DNA from: an uncultured Chloracidobacterium sp.
GTDB taxonomy: Bacteria; Acidobacteriota; Blastocatellia; Pyrinomonadales; Pyrinomonadaceae
Length of the DNA: 64,000 nucleotides
NCBI GenBank assembly: GCA_936914845.1
Contig: CAKZGE010000001.1
Span: forward strand, 1-64,000
Direction of reading: 5' to 3'
The position numbers were made by a program, and so were the translations under genes. Every line of letters begins with the position of its first letter. Position 1 is the first letter of the stretch. A model generated the notes under the pieces. It was not told the DNA's origin. It was given only the letters and a program-made list of their open reading frames with translations, and did no database searches. Below are positions 25,324 to 35,139 of the stretch, piece after piece.

Positions 25324-26754
25324 ATGAGGAAACTATTGAGCGTTTTGATCATTGCCTTTGCCTCCGCTGCCGCATTGGCACAAACACCTTCGCCGACACC
25401 GGTGCTCTATTCGAAGCAGACACTATCGGATCTGCGAAAGTTGCAGAATGCCGCTCTAAAAAGCGACTACGCTCTTCAGCAGGCCGCCTATCTTTCAAAC
25501 AATATCGGGCCGCGTTTAAGCGGTTCGAAAGGAGCGGCAAGAGCTGTTGAATATGTGGCTCAAGAAATGCGGAGACAGGGGTTTGAGGTGACGCTACAGC
25601 CGATAATGGTGCCGCACTGGAAACGCGGAGCCGAAAGCGGCGAACTTGTCGAATGGAGCGGAATGGGTGCCGGCACGGTGCAAAAGATCGTTCTTGCGGC
25701 GCTCGGCGGAAGTGTTGCAACACCGCCGGCCGGGATAACCGCCGACGTGGTAGTGGTCAGTTCGTTCGAAGAGCTTGAAACGCTCGGGAAAAAGGGTGTT
25801 CAGGGAAAGATAGTTTTGTTCAACGGTAAATTCGATAAGCGTCTGGCGGACAGCGGATATGGTTCGGCGGCATACGGGTTGGCGGTGCGTTTTCGCGGAG
25901 CCGGGCCGTCTGCGGCGGCAAGGCTCGGTGCGGCTGCGGTGCTGATCAGGTCGGCGGGCGGTTCGCAAAATCGACTGGCACATACCGGATCGACACGCTA
26001 CGCGGATGATGCACCGAAGATACCGGCGGCATCTATACCCTTTGAAGATGCGGAATTGATCACACACCTTACAGCGATGGGTAAAGTGCGGATGAAGCTG
26101 GTGCTGACGCCGCAGACATACCCGGACGCCCCGAGCCACAATGTCATCGCAGATCTGAAGGGAACGGAAAAGCCCGACGAGATCGTTATCGTATCAGGAC
26201 ATCTCGATTCGTGGGATCTGGGTACGGGGTCGATCGACGATGCGGCCGGTGTGGCAGTTTCGATGCAGGTACTGCATTTGGTAAAGTCTCTTCGATTAAA
26301 GCCGAAACGCACGATACGTTTTATCGCATATATGAATGAGGAGAACGGCCTGGTCGGTGGGACTGAATATGCAAAGGTACAGGAGGCCAACATCGGCAAG
26401 CATTTTGCGGCGATCGAAAGTGACCTCGGAGCATCGCATCCGCTCGGATTCTTTTATGCCGCAAAACCTGAAGCTGCTCCTTTCCTAGCTCCGCTTTCCG
26501 AACTGCTCCGCTTACAAGGGGCACCCATGATGCAGGCCCAGCCGGGCGGTGTGGGAGCAGATATCGGGCCGCTGACACAGCGCGGTGTGCCTTCGTTTGC
26601 CCCATTTTTTAACACACAGTCATATTTTAACTACCACCATACGGCGGCGGACACATTTGACAAGATCGTACCGGAGGAACTGGCTGAGGTAGGAGCGTTG
26701 AACGTCGTTCTCGCATACGGATTGGCAAATTTGGAGCAGCCGCTGCCGAGATAG
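25324..26754 (+). CDS. M28 family zinc metallopeptidase (carboxypeptidase Q-like), secreted
   Basis: The start is the ATG at 25324, which gives the signal peptide RKLLSVLIIAFASAAALAQ; a longer frame from 25288 is not supported. The 476-residue product has a PA-type insert (about residues 120-260) and the M28 metal centre: His293 in GHLDSWD, Asp305/Asp306 in IDDAAG, Glu339/Glu340 in NEENG, a later ESD and the last His in YHHTAAD. It is divergent from the S9/M1 operon and likely shares a regulatory region with it. Confidence 0.92.
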   Translation: MRKLLSVLIIAFASAAALAQTPSPTPVLYSKQTLSDLRKLQNAALKSDYALQQAAYLSNNIGPRLSGSKGAARAVEYVAQEMRRQGFEVTLQPIMVPHWKRGAESGELVEWSGMGAGTVQKIVLAALGGSVATPPAGITADVVVVSSFEELETLGKKGVQGKIVLFNGKFDKRLADSGYGSAAYGLAVRFRGAGPSAAARLGAAAVLIRSAGGSQNRLAHTGSTRYADDAPKIPAASIPFEDAELITHLTAMGKVRMKLVLTPQTYPDAPSHNVIADLKGTEKPDEIVIVSGHLDSWDLGTGSIDDAAGVAVSMQVLHLVKSLRLKPKRTIRFIAYMNEENGLVGGTEYAKVQEANIGKHFAAIESDLGASHPLGFFYAAKPEAAPFLAPLSELLRLQGAPMMQAQPGGVGADIGPLTQRGVPSFAPFFNTQSYFNYHHTAADTFDKIVPEELAEVGALNVVLAYGLANLEQPLPR

Positions 26755-26790
26755 TTGCACGGCAATGAATAGATTGTTACGCTTTTGAAT

Positions 26791-26958
26791 ATGAAAAGGC
26801 CGCCACCATATTTTCCGCAGAATCAATTGTCGCCGCCGGATGAGAACCGTTATCGGAAATTCAAGCTGGTAATAGCCGCATTAGCATTGCTGTTGGTCGC
26901 CCTTATTGCCGGCATCGGCGTTGGGATCTTCTATCTCGTGCGATGGCTGATGGGCTAA
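26791..26958 (+). CDS. Small single-pass membrane protein (55 residues)
   Basis: An ATG at 26791 opens a 55-residue frame. It has a Pro-rich N-terminus (MKRPPPYFPQNQLSPPDENR), a Lys/Arg-rich segment and one strong transmembrane helix (VIAALALLLVALIAGIGVGI), ending RWLMG. It lies 36 bp after the M28 gene and directly before a good terminator, which supports it as the last gene of that transcript. No ribosome binding site is obvious. Function is unknown. Confidence 0.6.
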   Translation: MKRPPPYFPQNQLSPPDENRYRKFKLVIAALALLLVALIAGIGVGIFYLVRWLMG

Positions 26959-26981
26959 GGAATAGATCTACTTTTAAAAAG

Positions 26982-27016
26982 AAAGATGGCGAGCAACAAG
27001 TGCCCGCCATCTTTTT
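26982..27016. terminator. Bidirectional intrinsic terminator between M28 and CtpA-type genes
   Basis: A perfect 10-bp stem AAAGATGGCG/CGCCATCTTT closes a loop of about 13 bases and is followed by TTTTTG on the plus strand. The A-run on the other side gives a T-run on the minus strand. It sits in the 76-bp gap between two convergent coding ends. Confidence 0.88.
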
Positions 27017-27034
27017 GTTTCAGCCACCGGCCGT

Positions 27035-28747
27035 TTATTTGTTGGTCAGCCGAGAAGCATTGGATTTGACCTTTTGAGATTCCAAAGCCAATTGTTTTGC
27101 CTGAGGCATAAGTTCAACCGCCTTTTTGAGTTGATTGTCATATTCGTTGATGACCTGCAGAGACGTCTGCGTTCCGAAAGCCGCTGTGACGAGTTCCGTT
27201 CGCAAACTCCGTTCGATGAACTCTCGTTCGGCATCTATTTGAGCTGTCGAGAGCTTATATTTCTTAACGCCGTAACTTTTGAAAGCATCGTAAAGCTCAG
27301 GTGATATCTGAAAATCTTTCGCTGTGATGTCGTAATTGAAAACTATCGGCCGATCAGCCCGGTAGTTCGGAAAACCGGTAATCCTGCCATAGGCGAGGTC
27401 AAGAGCGAAATTGAAAACCGGATTGATAAGCTTTGTTTGCTCTCGTGCTTTTTCGATCGGGATCGTGTCGGCTTTGACAGCTACGTCGGGCGAAATGCCG
27501 CCGCCGCTGTAAACCGAACGTCCACCATCGGTTTTGCTTTCCGGGCCCGCCGGTTTCACGGGTTCGTCCTCTTCACCGGAAATGCCGCCTTTAGTGTAGT
27601 AATTGTAAAGTCCGCCATTGGAATAATCGCGCTGGATGAGCCGGCCGGAAGGCGTTTCATATTTGGCGATGGTCAAAAGAAGCATCGAGCCGTAGTCAAG
27701 CGGGAACGGATTTTGCACGAGACCCTTACCAAAGGTCGTTTCGCCGACGATCAGTGCCCGGTCATGATCCTGTAAGGCTCCGGCCAGGATCTCTGATGCT
27801 GATGCGGAATTGCGGTTGACCAAGACGATGACCGGCATGGTTTCCGGTCGTGGATTGTTCGCCCGATATGGTTCGGTGGTGCCGTCCAAACGCCCTTTCT
27901 GGGTAAAAACGGTCTGCCCCCGTGATAAAAAGGTATTTGCTACGGAATAGGCTTCGCGGACCAATCCTCCGCCGTTATTTTTAAGATCAACGATCACCTG
28001 CGTCATGCCTTTTGCTTTGAGATTTTTCATTGCCTCGGCAAATTCAGCTCCGGTGGTTTGATTAAATCCGCCGCTGATGGCGATATACCCGATGCCGGGG
28101 CGAAGCATATACGCCTCAGAAATGGAAGGCTGCGGTACCGCATCACGGATGATATTGACCGTCTCCCGTTTGCCGGTCCCGTAGCGTTCTACAACAAGCT
28201 TTGCTGCGGTGCCGCGCGGTCCGCGGAGAAATGTCCGAACATCTGAGAAAGGTTTGCCGACCATTGATTCGCCGTTCACCTCGACGATCTTATCGCCGTA
28301 GCGGAGCCCGGCCCGGTGTGCAGGAGCATTTTCAAAAGTCGCCCGGATGTAGGTGCCGAGCAATTTGCCGTTCTCATCCGTTAGGTCGCCGATCGTCGCT
28401 CCGATCCCGTAATAACGCGAGCTTTGGTCCGTGCGGAATTCCTCGGTCTCCTTGGCGTCGAAATAATTCGAATGCGGATCTAGCGTGTGCAGCATGCCGT
28501 CGATGGATGACTTGAAGACCTCGTTGTAATCGATCTTCGATCCGACGACGTGATTGTTCTCGATAACGGTCAGAGCCTCGGCAACGTCCGATTCGATCTT
28601 GTCCAAAGTGACCGGTGCGGGTTGTGCCGATCTTGTCGCCGCCGGCTTTTGGTCTGCTTTAGAAACTGTATTTGATTGAGCGAAAGCTGTAGAGGAAAGG
28701 AATACAGAAACAGCGAACGCTGAGAATAAAGCCAAACTTCTTTTCAC
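27035..28747 (-). CDS. C-terminal processing peptidase (S41 family), active-site intact
   Basis: I chose the GTG at 28747, which is preceded by AGGAG at good spacing and followed directly by a signal peptide (KRSLALFSAFAVSVFLSSTAFAQ); the upstream in-frame start lacks these. The 570-residue product has an N-terminal helical region, a PDZ domain (about 125-210) and the S41 catalytic core. Ser316 in NSASASE and Lys341 in TTFGKG are separated by the expected 25 residues. It likely processes or degrades envelope proteins. Its intact dyad contrasts with the S41-like protein at 12015. Confidence 0.92.
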   Translation of the reverse strand: MKRSLALFSAFAVSVFLSSTAFAQSNTVSKADQKPAATRSAQPAPVTLDKIESDVAEALTVIENNHVVGSKIDYNEVFKSSIDGMLHTLDPHSNYFDAKETEEFRTDQSSRYYGIGATIGDLTDENGKLLGTYIRATFENAPAHRAGLRYGDKIVEVNGESMVGKPFSDVRTFLRGPRGTAAKLVVERYGTGKRETVNIIRDAVPQPSISEAYMLRPGIGYIAISGGFNQTTGAEFAEAMKNLKAKGMTQVIVDLKNNGGGLVREAYSVANTFLSRGQTVFTQKGRLDGTTEPYRANNPRPETMPVIVLVNRNSASASEILAGALQDHDRALIVGETTFGKGLVQNPFPLDYGSMLLLTIAKYETPSGRLIQRDYSNGGLYNYYTKGGISGEEDEPVKPAGPESKTDGGRSVYSGGGISPDVAVKADTIPIEKAREQTKLINPVFNFALDLAYGRITGFPNYRADRPIVFNYDITAKDFQISPELYDAFKSYGVKKYKLSTAQIDAEREFIERSLRTELVTAAFGTQTSLQVINEYDNQLKKAVELMPQAKQLALESQKVKSNASRLTNK

Positions 28748-28931
28748 GTATAAAAACTCCTTTGTCAAAAGCCTCAGAAGATAATGAAAAATGATAACAC
28801 TCATTTGAGGAATTTGCGATGGAAATAGTTGCACGTCATAGTCGAATAAACCATTTACGCCGCTTTTAACTTGAATGGAGAGTGCGATAAACTTTTACTG
28901 CTTGCCCATTTGTCAATAACTCGGAGGATAT

Positions 28932-31900
28932 ATGGTTAAACGTTTTTTGCCCGTATTTGTTGCAGTATTTCTATTGTCGGTCGCTGCAGCAGCGCAAACG
29001 AAGCTCCTGCGCTTTCCCGATATCTACAGCGACCGCGTGGTATTCACCTTCGGCGGCGATCTTTGGACGGCGTCTGCCGGCGGCGGAACGGCTGTTCGCC
29101 TTACGTCGCACCCGGGCGTGGAACAGTTTGCGAAATTTTCTCCGGATGGGAAATGGATAGCTTTTACGGGTCAATATGACGGCGATGAGCAGGTTTATGT
29201 GATGCCTTCGGGCGGCGGCGAACCGACACAACTAACGTTCTATCCGGCTCGTGGGCCGCTGGCGCCGCGGTGGGGGCTTGATAATCAGGTCTATGGATGG
29301 ACGAAAGACGGTCGGATCATTTTTCGTTCTCAGCGCGATTCTTGGTCATTGCCGATCGCAAAGCTTTATACGGTATCGCCAAGCGGAGGGCCGTCTGACC
29401 CAATGCCGATGCCGGAGGCCGGTTCGGGAGAAATTTCGCCCGATGGTTCAAAGATAGTATATTCACCGCAATTTCGCGATTTTCGCCCGGAAAAGCGGTA
29501 TGCCGGCGGTCAAGCGAACACGCTCTACATTTATGATCTGGCCACGTCCGACGCGCTGAAAATATCGGCGGATCCTCACGCTGCCCGTGATGCAATGTGG
29601 GTTGGCGACACTATCTATTACAACACCGACCGCGACGGAAAATTTAATCTTTGGTCGTATAACACAAAGGATAAAAAGACCGTTCAAGTTACCAAAAACC
29701 GTGATTGGGATATTCGTTGGCCAAGCAGCGATGGCGGCGAAAGGATCGTTTATGAAAGAGACGGTGAACTGGAGATCTTTAACATTGCGTCAAAAAAGGC
29801 GGTAAAATTGACGATCAACGTACCTGATGACGGTTCAAACCGACGCCGTAGGACGGTAAATGTGGCGAATCTGATCTCTTCGTATAATCTCAGCCCGAAA
29901 GGTGAAAGGGCCGTATTTTCGGCTCGGGGCGATATATTTTCGGTTCCGGTCGATAAGGGCGGCGTCAGAAATTTGACCCGCTCGTCCGACGCCAACGACA
30001 AACTGCCAATATGGTCGCCGGATGGCCGAACTATCGCCTACATCTCTGATAAAAGTGGTGAAGAGGAGATCTGGACGGTCGCTCAGGACGGGTCCTCGGC
30101 ACCCGTGCAAATTTCCAGCGGTGGAAGCGCTCAAAGATATTCGCCGACATGGTCGCCGGATGGGAAGAAGATCGCCTTCACGGACAAGGATGGAAAGATC
30201 TTTGTTCTAACGCTGGCGACAAAACAGCTACAGCAGATACAGGACGCGGCTAATGGGTTGATCTTCGACCCGGAATGGTCGCCGAAAGGGAATTATATTT
30301 CCTATTCAATGCAGGGATCGAATGGAGTTTCATCGGTCTTCATTTACAGCTTTGCGGATAACAAGAATTATCGTATAACGCCGGAAATGTTCAGTGCCGG
30401 AAATCCGGTCTGGGATCCGAGCGGAAACTACCTCTATTTTACGAGCGATCGCGAATACGCTCCGCAGATCTCCGGTGCCGAATTTAACTACGCGACCAAC
30501 AGAACGTCGCAACTATATTCGCTCGCCCTCAGAAAAGATGTTCCTCATCCGTTTCCGCTGGAAAATGACGAAGTCGCGATCACGGAGGAAAAGACACCTT
30601 CTACGGCACCGGCAAGCACACCGAAACCTGCAGAAAAGCCGGAAACCATCGATCTGGACGGGATCGAAAAGCGGGCGGTAAAAGTTCCGCTGCCGGCTGA
30701 CAATTATGGTGGGTTGGCTGCGGTCAAAGGATATTTGATCTACAGCGTCCGGCCTGCATTTTATTACGGGCGGGCAGGCGAAGGAGCTCCTTCGCTGCGG
30801 CTTTTTTCTTTCAAGGACCGTAAGGAAACGATACTTTCGCAGCCGGCATTCGGTTATGCGGTGTCCGGCGACGGAACGAAGATATTGGCCGGTGCGCCGG
30901 GCGGTTTTCAACTGGTCGATGCCAATCCGAATGGTGATAAGACAAAACGTCCAGTCTCAACGGCGGGCTTGGTGACAGAGATCGATCCGGTTGCGGAATG
31001 GAATCAAATATTCAATGAAGTATGGCGACGCTATCGCGACTGGTTCTACGTCGAAAACATGCACGGCTTCGATTGGGTCAAGATCCGCGAGGAGTACAAG
31101 CGGTGGCTTCCGTATGTCAATCATCGGTCGGACCTTAACTATGTTATTTCGGAGATGTGTTCAGAATTGACGGTTCAGCATGCGTATATCGACGGGGGCG
31201 ATTTCAATCTCCCGCCGCGCGTCCGTGTCGCTTTGGCCGGTGCCCGCTTTGATGCTGATAAGGAGGCCGGCCGCTACAAGATCAGCAAGATATATGGCGG
31301 ACAGAACGAAGAAGATATCTATCGTTCGCCGCTCACAGAGGTCGGTGTCGATGCCAAGGTCGGTGATTATGTGATCGCGATAAACGGAGAAGATGTCCGA
31401 ACGACACGCGATATATATTCGTATCTCCGCGGAAAAGCCGATACTACGGTCACGCTTCGCTTGAGTTCGTCGCCATCCGGTGAAAATGCCAGAAACGTAA
31501 CATTTCGACCGGTGACGAGTGAATCGGACCTCGTCTATCTTGACTGGATAGAGGCAAACCGCCGACGTGTCGATCAAATGAGCAATGGCCGGGTCGGCTA
31601 TATCCATATACCTGATATGGGGGCCGCGGGCATACGAGAATTCATAAAATGGTACTATCCGCAGTTAAAGAAAGAAGCATTGGTCATTGATGTCCGGGCA
31701 AACGGCGGCGGAAATGTTTCGCGGATGATAATTGAGCGCCTGCGGCGAAAAGTGCTTGGGATAAATTTCAGGCGCGGAGACGTTGATGGCTCTACCTATC
31801 CAGATGGTGTAATGCCGGGGCCGATGGTTGCGATCCTGAATGAAAATTCGGCGTCGGACGGTGATATTTTCCCATATATGTTCCGCGAAGCCGGACTTGG

Positions 31901-32195
31901 CCCGTTGGTCGGAAAGCGGAGCTGGGGCGGTGTGGTCGGCATTACAAATCGCGGCAATTTGATCGATGGCGGCGTGGTGAATGTCCCGGAATCTGCACTC
32001 GCGAATACAAAAGGACAGTATATTATCGAAGGGTACGGTGTCGATCCGGACATCGAGGTCGAAAACGATCCGCGTTCGGTGATCGGCGGCGGCGACCCTC
32101 AGCTCGAACGCTCTGTCCAGGAAGTGATGAAAAAGCTGACGGTACCGGTTAGGCTGCCGAAACGCCCGGCGGATCCGATAAAAACGAAGAACTAG
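28932..32195 (+). CDS. Tricorn protease homologue (S41), secreted
   Basis: The 1087-residue protein has a signal peptide (residues 1-22), then WD40/PD40-like propeller repeats (SPDGKWIAFTG, WSPDGRTIAYISDK, WSPDGKKIAFTDKDG) to about residue 600, a C1 domain, a PDZ domain (about 785-880) and a C2 domain. The catalytic residues are His750 in VQHAYIDGG, Ser975 in ENSASDGD and Glu1033 in IIEGYGVDPD. The 58-residue Ser-Glu spacing equals that of the archaeal enzyme. Ordinary tricorn is cytosolic, whereas the signal peptide here implies a periplasmic role. It is followed after five bases by peptide-transport ATPase genes. Confidence 0.93.
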   Translation: MVKRFLPVFVAVFLLSVAAAAQTKLLRFPDIYSDRVVFTFGGDLWTASAGGGTAVRLTSHPGVEQFAKFSPDGKWIAFTGQYDGDEQVYVMPSGGGEPTQLTFYPARGPLAPRWGLDNQVYGWTKDGRIIFRSQRDSWSLPIAKLYTVSPSGGPSDPMPMPEAGSGEISPDGSKIVYSPQFRDFRPEKRYAGGQANTLYIYDLATSDALKISADPHAARDAMWVGDTIYYNTDRDGKFNLWSYNTKDKKTVQVTKNRDWDIRWPSSDGGERIVYERDGELEIFNIASKKAVKLTINVPDDGSNRRRRTVNVANLISSYNLSPKGERAVFSARGDIFSVPVDKGGVRNLTRSSDANDKLPIWSPDGRTIAYISDKSGEEEIWTVAQDGSSAPVQISSGGSAQRYSPTWSPDGKKIAFTDKDGKIFVLTLATKQLQQIQDAANGLIFDPEWSPKGNYISYSMQGSNGVSSVFIYSFADNKNYRITPEMFSAGNPVWDPSGNYLYFTSDREYAPQISGAEFNYATNRTSQLYSLALRKDVPHPFPLENDEVAITEEKTPSTAPASTPKPAEKPETIDLDGIEKRAVKVPLPADNYGGLAAVKGYLIYSVRPAFYYGRAGEGAPSLRLFSFKDRKETILSQPAFGYAVSGDGTKILAGAPGGFQLVDANPNGDKTKRPVSTAGLVTEIDPVAEWNQIFNEVWRRYRDWFYVENMHGFDWVKIREEYKRWLPYVNHRSDLNYVISEMCSELTVQHAYIDGGDFNLPPRVRVALAGARFDADKEAGRYKISKIYGGQNEEDIYRSPLTEVGVDAKVGDYVIAINGEDVRTTRDIYSYLRGKADTTVTLRLSSSPSGENARNVTFRPVTSESDLVYLDWIEANRRRVDQMSNGRVGYIHIPDMGAAGIREFIKWYYPQLKKEALVIDVRANGGGNVSRMIIERLRRKVLGINFRRGDVDGSTYPDGVMPGPMVAILNENSASDGDIFPYMFREAGLGPLVGKRSWGGVVGITNRGNLIDGGVVNVPESALANTKGQYIIEGYGVDPDIEVENDPRSVIGGGDPQLERSVQEVMKKLTVPVRLPKRPADPIKTKN

Positions 32196-32200
32196 AGCGA

Positions 32201-33220
32201 ATGACCGCACTTTTACAAGTTACAGGGCTGCAAACGCACTTTCCAACCCGTGCCGGCTTGGTAAGGGCGGTCAATGACGTCAGTTTTGAGCTGAATGAAG
32301 GAGAACTGTTAGGGCTGGTCGGCGAATCCGGCTGCGGCAAATCTATCACCGCACTATCAATTATGCGGCTGATCGCTCCGCCGGGCCGTATCGCCGCCGG
32401 CTCGATAAAATTCAGAGGCGAAGAGCTGACAACGGCAACCGAAAGCCGCCTTCGTCAGATCAGAGGCAATGACATTGCCATGATCTTTCAAGATCCGATG
32501 ACATCGCTCAACCCGGTATATACGGTCGGCGATCAAATAGCGGAGGCTTTGCGGCTGCATCGTAAACTCGACCGAAAGGCAGCAAAAGAAGCGGCGATCG
32601 AGGCAATGCGCGAGGTTTCGATCCCGGCACCGGAGCGGCGGGTCGATGATTATCCGCATCAGCTTTCAGGCGGGATGCGGCAGCGTGTGATGATAGCGAT
32701 GGCATTGGCTTGTGACCCCGAATTGCTTATTGCGGACGAACCGACGACGGCCCTTGACGTTACGATACAGGCGCAGATATTGGAATTGCTGAACGAACTC
32801 CGGCGGGTGCGAAAGCTGGCAGTACTTTTGATAACCCATGATCTGGGCGTAGTCGCCGAAACCGCCGACCGCGTCTGTGTTATGTACACGGGTAAGATCG
32901 TCGAAGAATCCGGTGTAAATGAACTTTTTGAAAGCCCGAAGCATCCCTACACCCGAGGGCTTTTGCGTTCGGTGCCGAAGCTTGCGGTTTCAGAGATCGA
33001 ACGAAACACGCGGCTTCAGACGATAGACGGTGTCGTGCCGTCGCCGACCGACTTGCCGTCCGGATGTCATTTTGAACCGCGGTGCGAATATAGCATGGAT
33101 ATATGTTCCCAGAGCCCGATACCGCTGTACGAGCTGCCGCGGGATGTAAAGGTCAGATGCGTACTCTATGCCGAAGAGGCAGAATGTTTTGCGGACACAG
33201 CGAATACGGAGGCCACATAG
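32201..33220 (+). CDS. Oligopeptide/dipeptide ABC transporter ATP-binding protein (DppD/OppD type)
   Basis: The 339-residue product has Walker A GESGCGKSITAL, signature LSGGMRQRVMIAMAL, Walker B LLIADEPTTALDVT and the switch His in LLITHDLGVV. The C-terminal oligopeptide-transporter extension has spaced cysteines (SGCHFEPRCEYSMDIC...KVRCVLY), as in DppD/OppD. It starts five bases after the tricorn gene, so the three genes probably form one transcript. Permease and binding-protein genes are not adjacent, so it must work with components encoded elsewhere. Confidence 0.92.
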   Translation: MTALLQVTGLQTHFPTRAGLVRAVNDVSFELNEGELLGLVGESGCGKSITALSIMRLIAPPGRIAAGSIKFRGEELTTATESRLRQIRGNDIAMIFQDPMTSLNPVYTVGDQIAEALRLHRKLDRKAAKEAAIEAMREVSIPAPERRVDDYPHQLSGGMRQRVMIAMALACDPELLIADEPTTALDVTIQAQILELLNELRRVRKLAVLLITHDLGVVAETADRVCVMYTGKIVEESGVNELFESPKHPYTRGLLRSVPKLAVSEIERNTRLQTIDGVVPSPTDLPSGCHFEPRCEYSMDICSQSPIPLYELPRDVKVRCVLYAEEAECFADTANTEAT

Positions 33221-34237
33221 ATGGCATCAATTGGGCCGGATAAAAAAAATGAATTGGTCGAGGTTCGCAACCTTGTCAAATACTTTCCCGTCACGGATAG
33301 CGATGATGTCGTGCGGGCGGTCGATAACATAACCTTTGACATAAAAGCCGGCGAAACGTTGGGCCTGGTCGGTGAATCCGGTTGCGGAAAATCAACGGTC
33401 GGCCGTTGTTTGCTGCGACTGCACGAACCGACCTCAGGCAGCATAAGTTTTGACGGGCGAGAAATAACGGGGTTAGGTTCGAGCGAAATGCGTCGCCTGC
33501 GTCGGCAGATGCAGATAATCTTTCAGGATCCGTATGCCAGTCTCGACCCGCGCATGAGTATCTTATCCATCATCTCGGAACCGATAAAGATCCATCAACC
33601 CAAAGCGACGAAGAACGAGCGTGTCGAACGGGTTGCCGATCTTTTGCAAAAGGTCGGGCTTGACCCGAAATATATGCATCGTTACCCGCACGAATTTTCC
33701 GGCGGCCAGCGGCAGCGTATCGGCATTGCACGGGCTTTGGCTCTGAATCCGCAGCTGATCGTTTGTGATGAACCTGTTTCGGCATTGGACGTATCCGTAC
33801 AGGCTCAGGTGGTCAACCTTCTTCAGGATCTGCAGCAGGAATTCGGTTTGACCTATCTTTTCATATCTCACGGGCTGGCCGTGGTAGAACACATTTCTGA
33901 TCGTGTAGCGGTAATGTATCTCGGCCGGATCGTCGAGATCGCCGAATCGATAGATCTGTATGAATCGCCGCAGCATCCGTACACCCAAGCTCTTTTGTCC
34001 GCGATCCCGATCCCCGACCCGAAACGTAGAAGGGAGCGCGTGATCCTTCATGGTGACGTGCCGACGCCGATCGACCCGCCGTCGGGCTGCCGGTTTAGGA
34101 CCAGATGCCCGATCGCGATCGAGCAATGCGGCCAAGCCGATCCCGAACTTCGCGAGATCACGCCCGGCCATTTCGCCGCGTGCATTCGTATTGACGGATA
34201 TGAACAAGCCTCGCCGATCGAAATTGGAACCTTTTAG
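33221..34237 (+). CDS. Oligopeptide/dipeptide ABC transporter ATP-binding protein (DppF/OppF type)
   Basis: The ATG directly follows the stop of the DppD-type gene. The 338-residue product has Walker A GESGCGKSTVGRCLLRLHEP, signature FSGGQRQRIGIARAL, Walker B LIVCDEPVSALDVS and LFISHGLAVVEH. The C-terminal extension (SGCRFRTRCPIAIEQCGQ) is that of DppF/OppF. The pair would form the heterodimeric motor of a peptide importer. Confidence 0.92.
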   Translation: MASIGPDKKNELVEVRNLVKYFPVTDSDDVVRAVDNITFDIKAGETLGLVGESGCGKSTVGRCLLRLHEPTSGSISFDGREITGLGSSEMRRLRRQMQIIFQDPYASLDPRMSILSIISEPIKIHQPKATKNERVERVADLLQKVGLDPKYMHRYPHEFSGGQRQRIGIARALALNPQLIVCDEPVSALDVSVQAQVVNLLQDLQQEFGLTYLFISHGLAVVEHISDRVAVMYLGRIVEIAESIDLYESPQHPYTQALLSAIPIPDPKRRRERVILHGDVPTPIDPPSGCRFRTRCPIAIEQCGQADPELREITPGHFAACIRIDGYEQASPIEIGTF

Positions 34238-34323
34238 TCCCGATCGGCGTAGATATTTTTGCACAACACATGCGGCCACCCGGCCAATATCGACCTATAT
34301 TTTTGAGAACAGGAGAATTTCGT

Positions 34324-35121
34324 ATGGAAGAGCAGAATGCCACAGGATGGGAGGCACCGCCGCCACCCGAACTTATTCCGAAAGAGGAACCGGAAATGTC
34401 TGAGGTGCAGACGCTGGGGTCGATATTTTTCGAACCCGGGCGAACCTTTCAAGACCTTCGACGCAAACCCCGCTTCATTGCCGCTTTGGTAATAATTTCA
34501 TTGTTGGTGATGGCTTATGTTATGGGTCTGCATATGAAATTTGGCGAACAGGGAATGCGGCAGGCAATAGCTGAACAAATGGACCGCAATGAACGAACCG
34601 CTTCGCTGACGCCGGAACAGAAGCAAGGCGCGATCGACATGCAAATGAAGATCTCGTCTTTTACGCGCTATCTGGTGCCGGTCTTTGTCATCATCGCAAT
34701 GGTTATCGGCGGTTTGATCTACTGGCTCGCGGCAAAGGCCTTTGGCGGCAGCGGCGGGTTTATGCACGCCTTTTCCGTGTGGGTCTATTCAAGCTTTCCG
34801 CCAACGGTCGTTAGTATGGTCGCCAGTTTGATCGTATTGGTGTTCAAATCGACGGACAACATCGACCTAGCCGCAAGCCAGAAAGGATTGATCACGGCAA
34901 ATCCGAGTATGTTCATCGATGGAAATGCGAATCCGGTGGTCGGAACGCTGCTGGCAACCTTTGATCTGTTCCTGATCTGGGGATGGGTTTTGGCGGCAAT
35001 TGGCCTGCGGATAACCAACCGGCTTTCTTCGGGATCGGCGTGGGCCATAGTGTTGATACTTGCGCTTGTTTCAACGACCCTCCGTGTTGTCGGAGCCTTG
35101 TTTTCGGGCACCGTAAATTGA
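34324..35121 (+). CDS. YIP1-family membrane protein
   Basis: The ATG at 34324 has an AGGAGA at good distance; a longer frame from 34270 is less likely. The 265-residue product has a soluble acidic/Pro-rich N-terminus (residues 1-30), a LGSIFFEPGRTFQDLRRKPRF segment typical of bacterial YIP1 proteins, and about five membrane helices. A periplasmic-type loop lies between the first two helices. The family's function in bacteria is unsettled. It follows the ABC ATPases after 86 bp on the same strand and may be a separate unit. Confidence 0.82.
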   Translation: MEEQNATGWEAPPPPELIPKEEPEMSEVQTLGSIFFEPGRTFQDLRRKPRFIAALVIISLLVMAYVMGLHMKFGEQGMRQAIAEQMDRNERTASLTPEQKQGAIDMQMKISSFTRYLVPVFVIIAMVIGGLIYWLAAKAFGGSGGFMHAFSVWVYSSFPPTVVSMVASLIVLVFKSTDNIDLAASQKGLITANPSMFIDGNANPVVGTLLATFDLFLIWGWVLAAIGLRITNRLSSGSAWAIVLILALVSTTLRVVGALFSGTVN

Positions 35122-35139
35122 TGATGGCTGAAGGCCATC

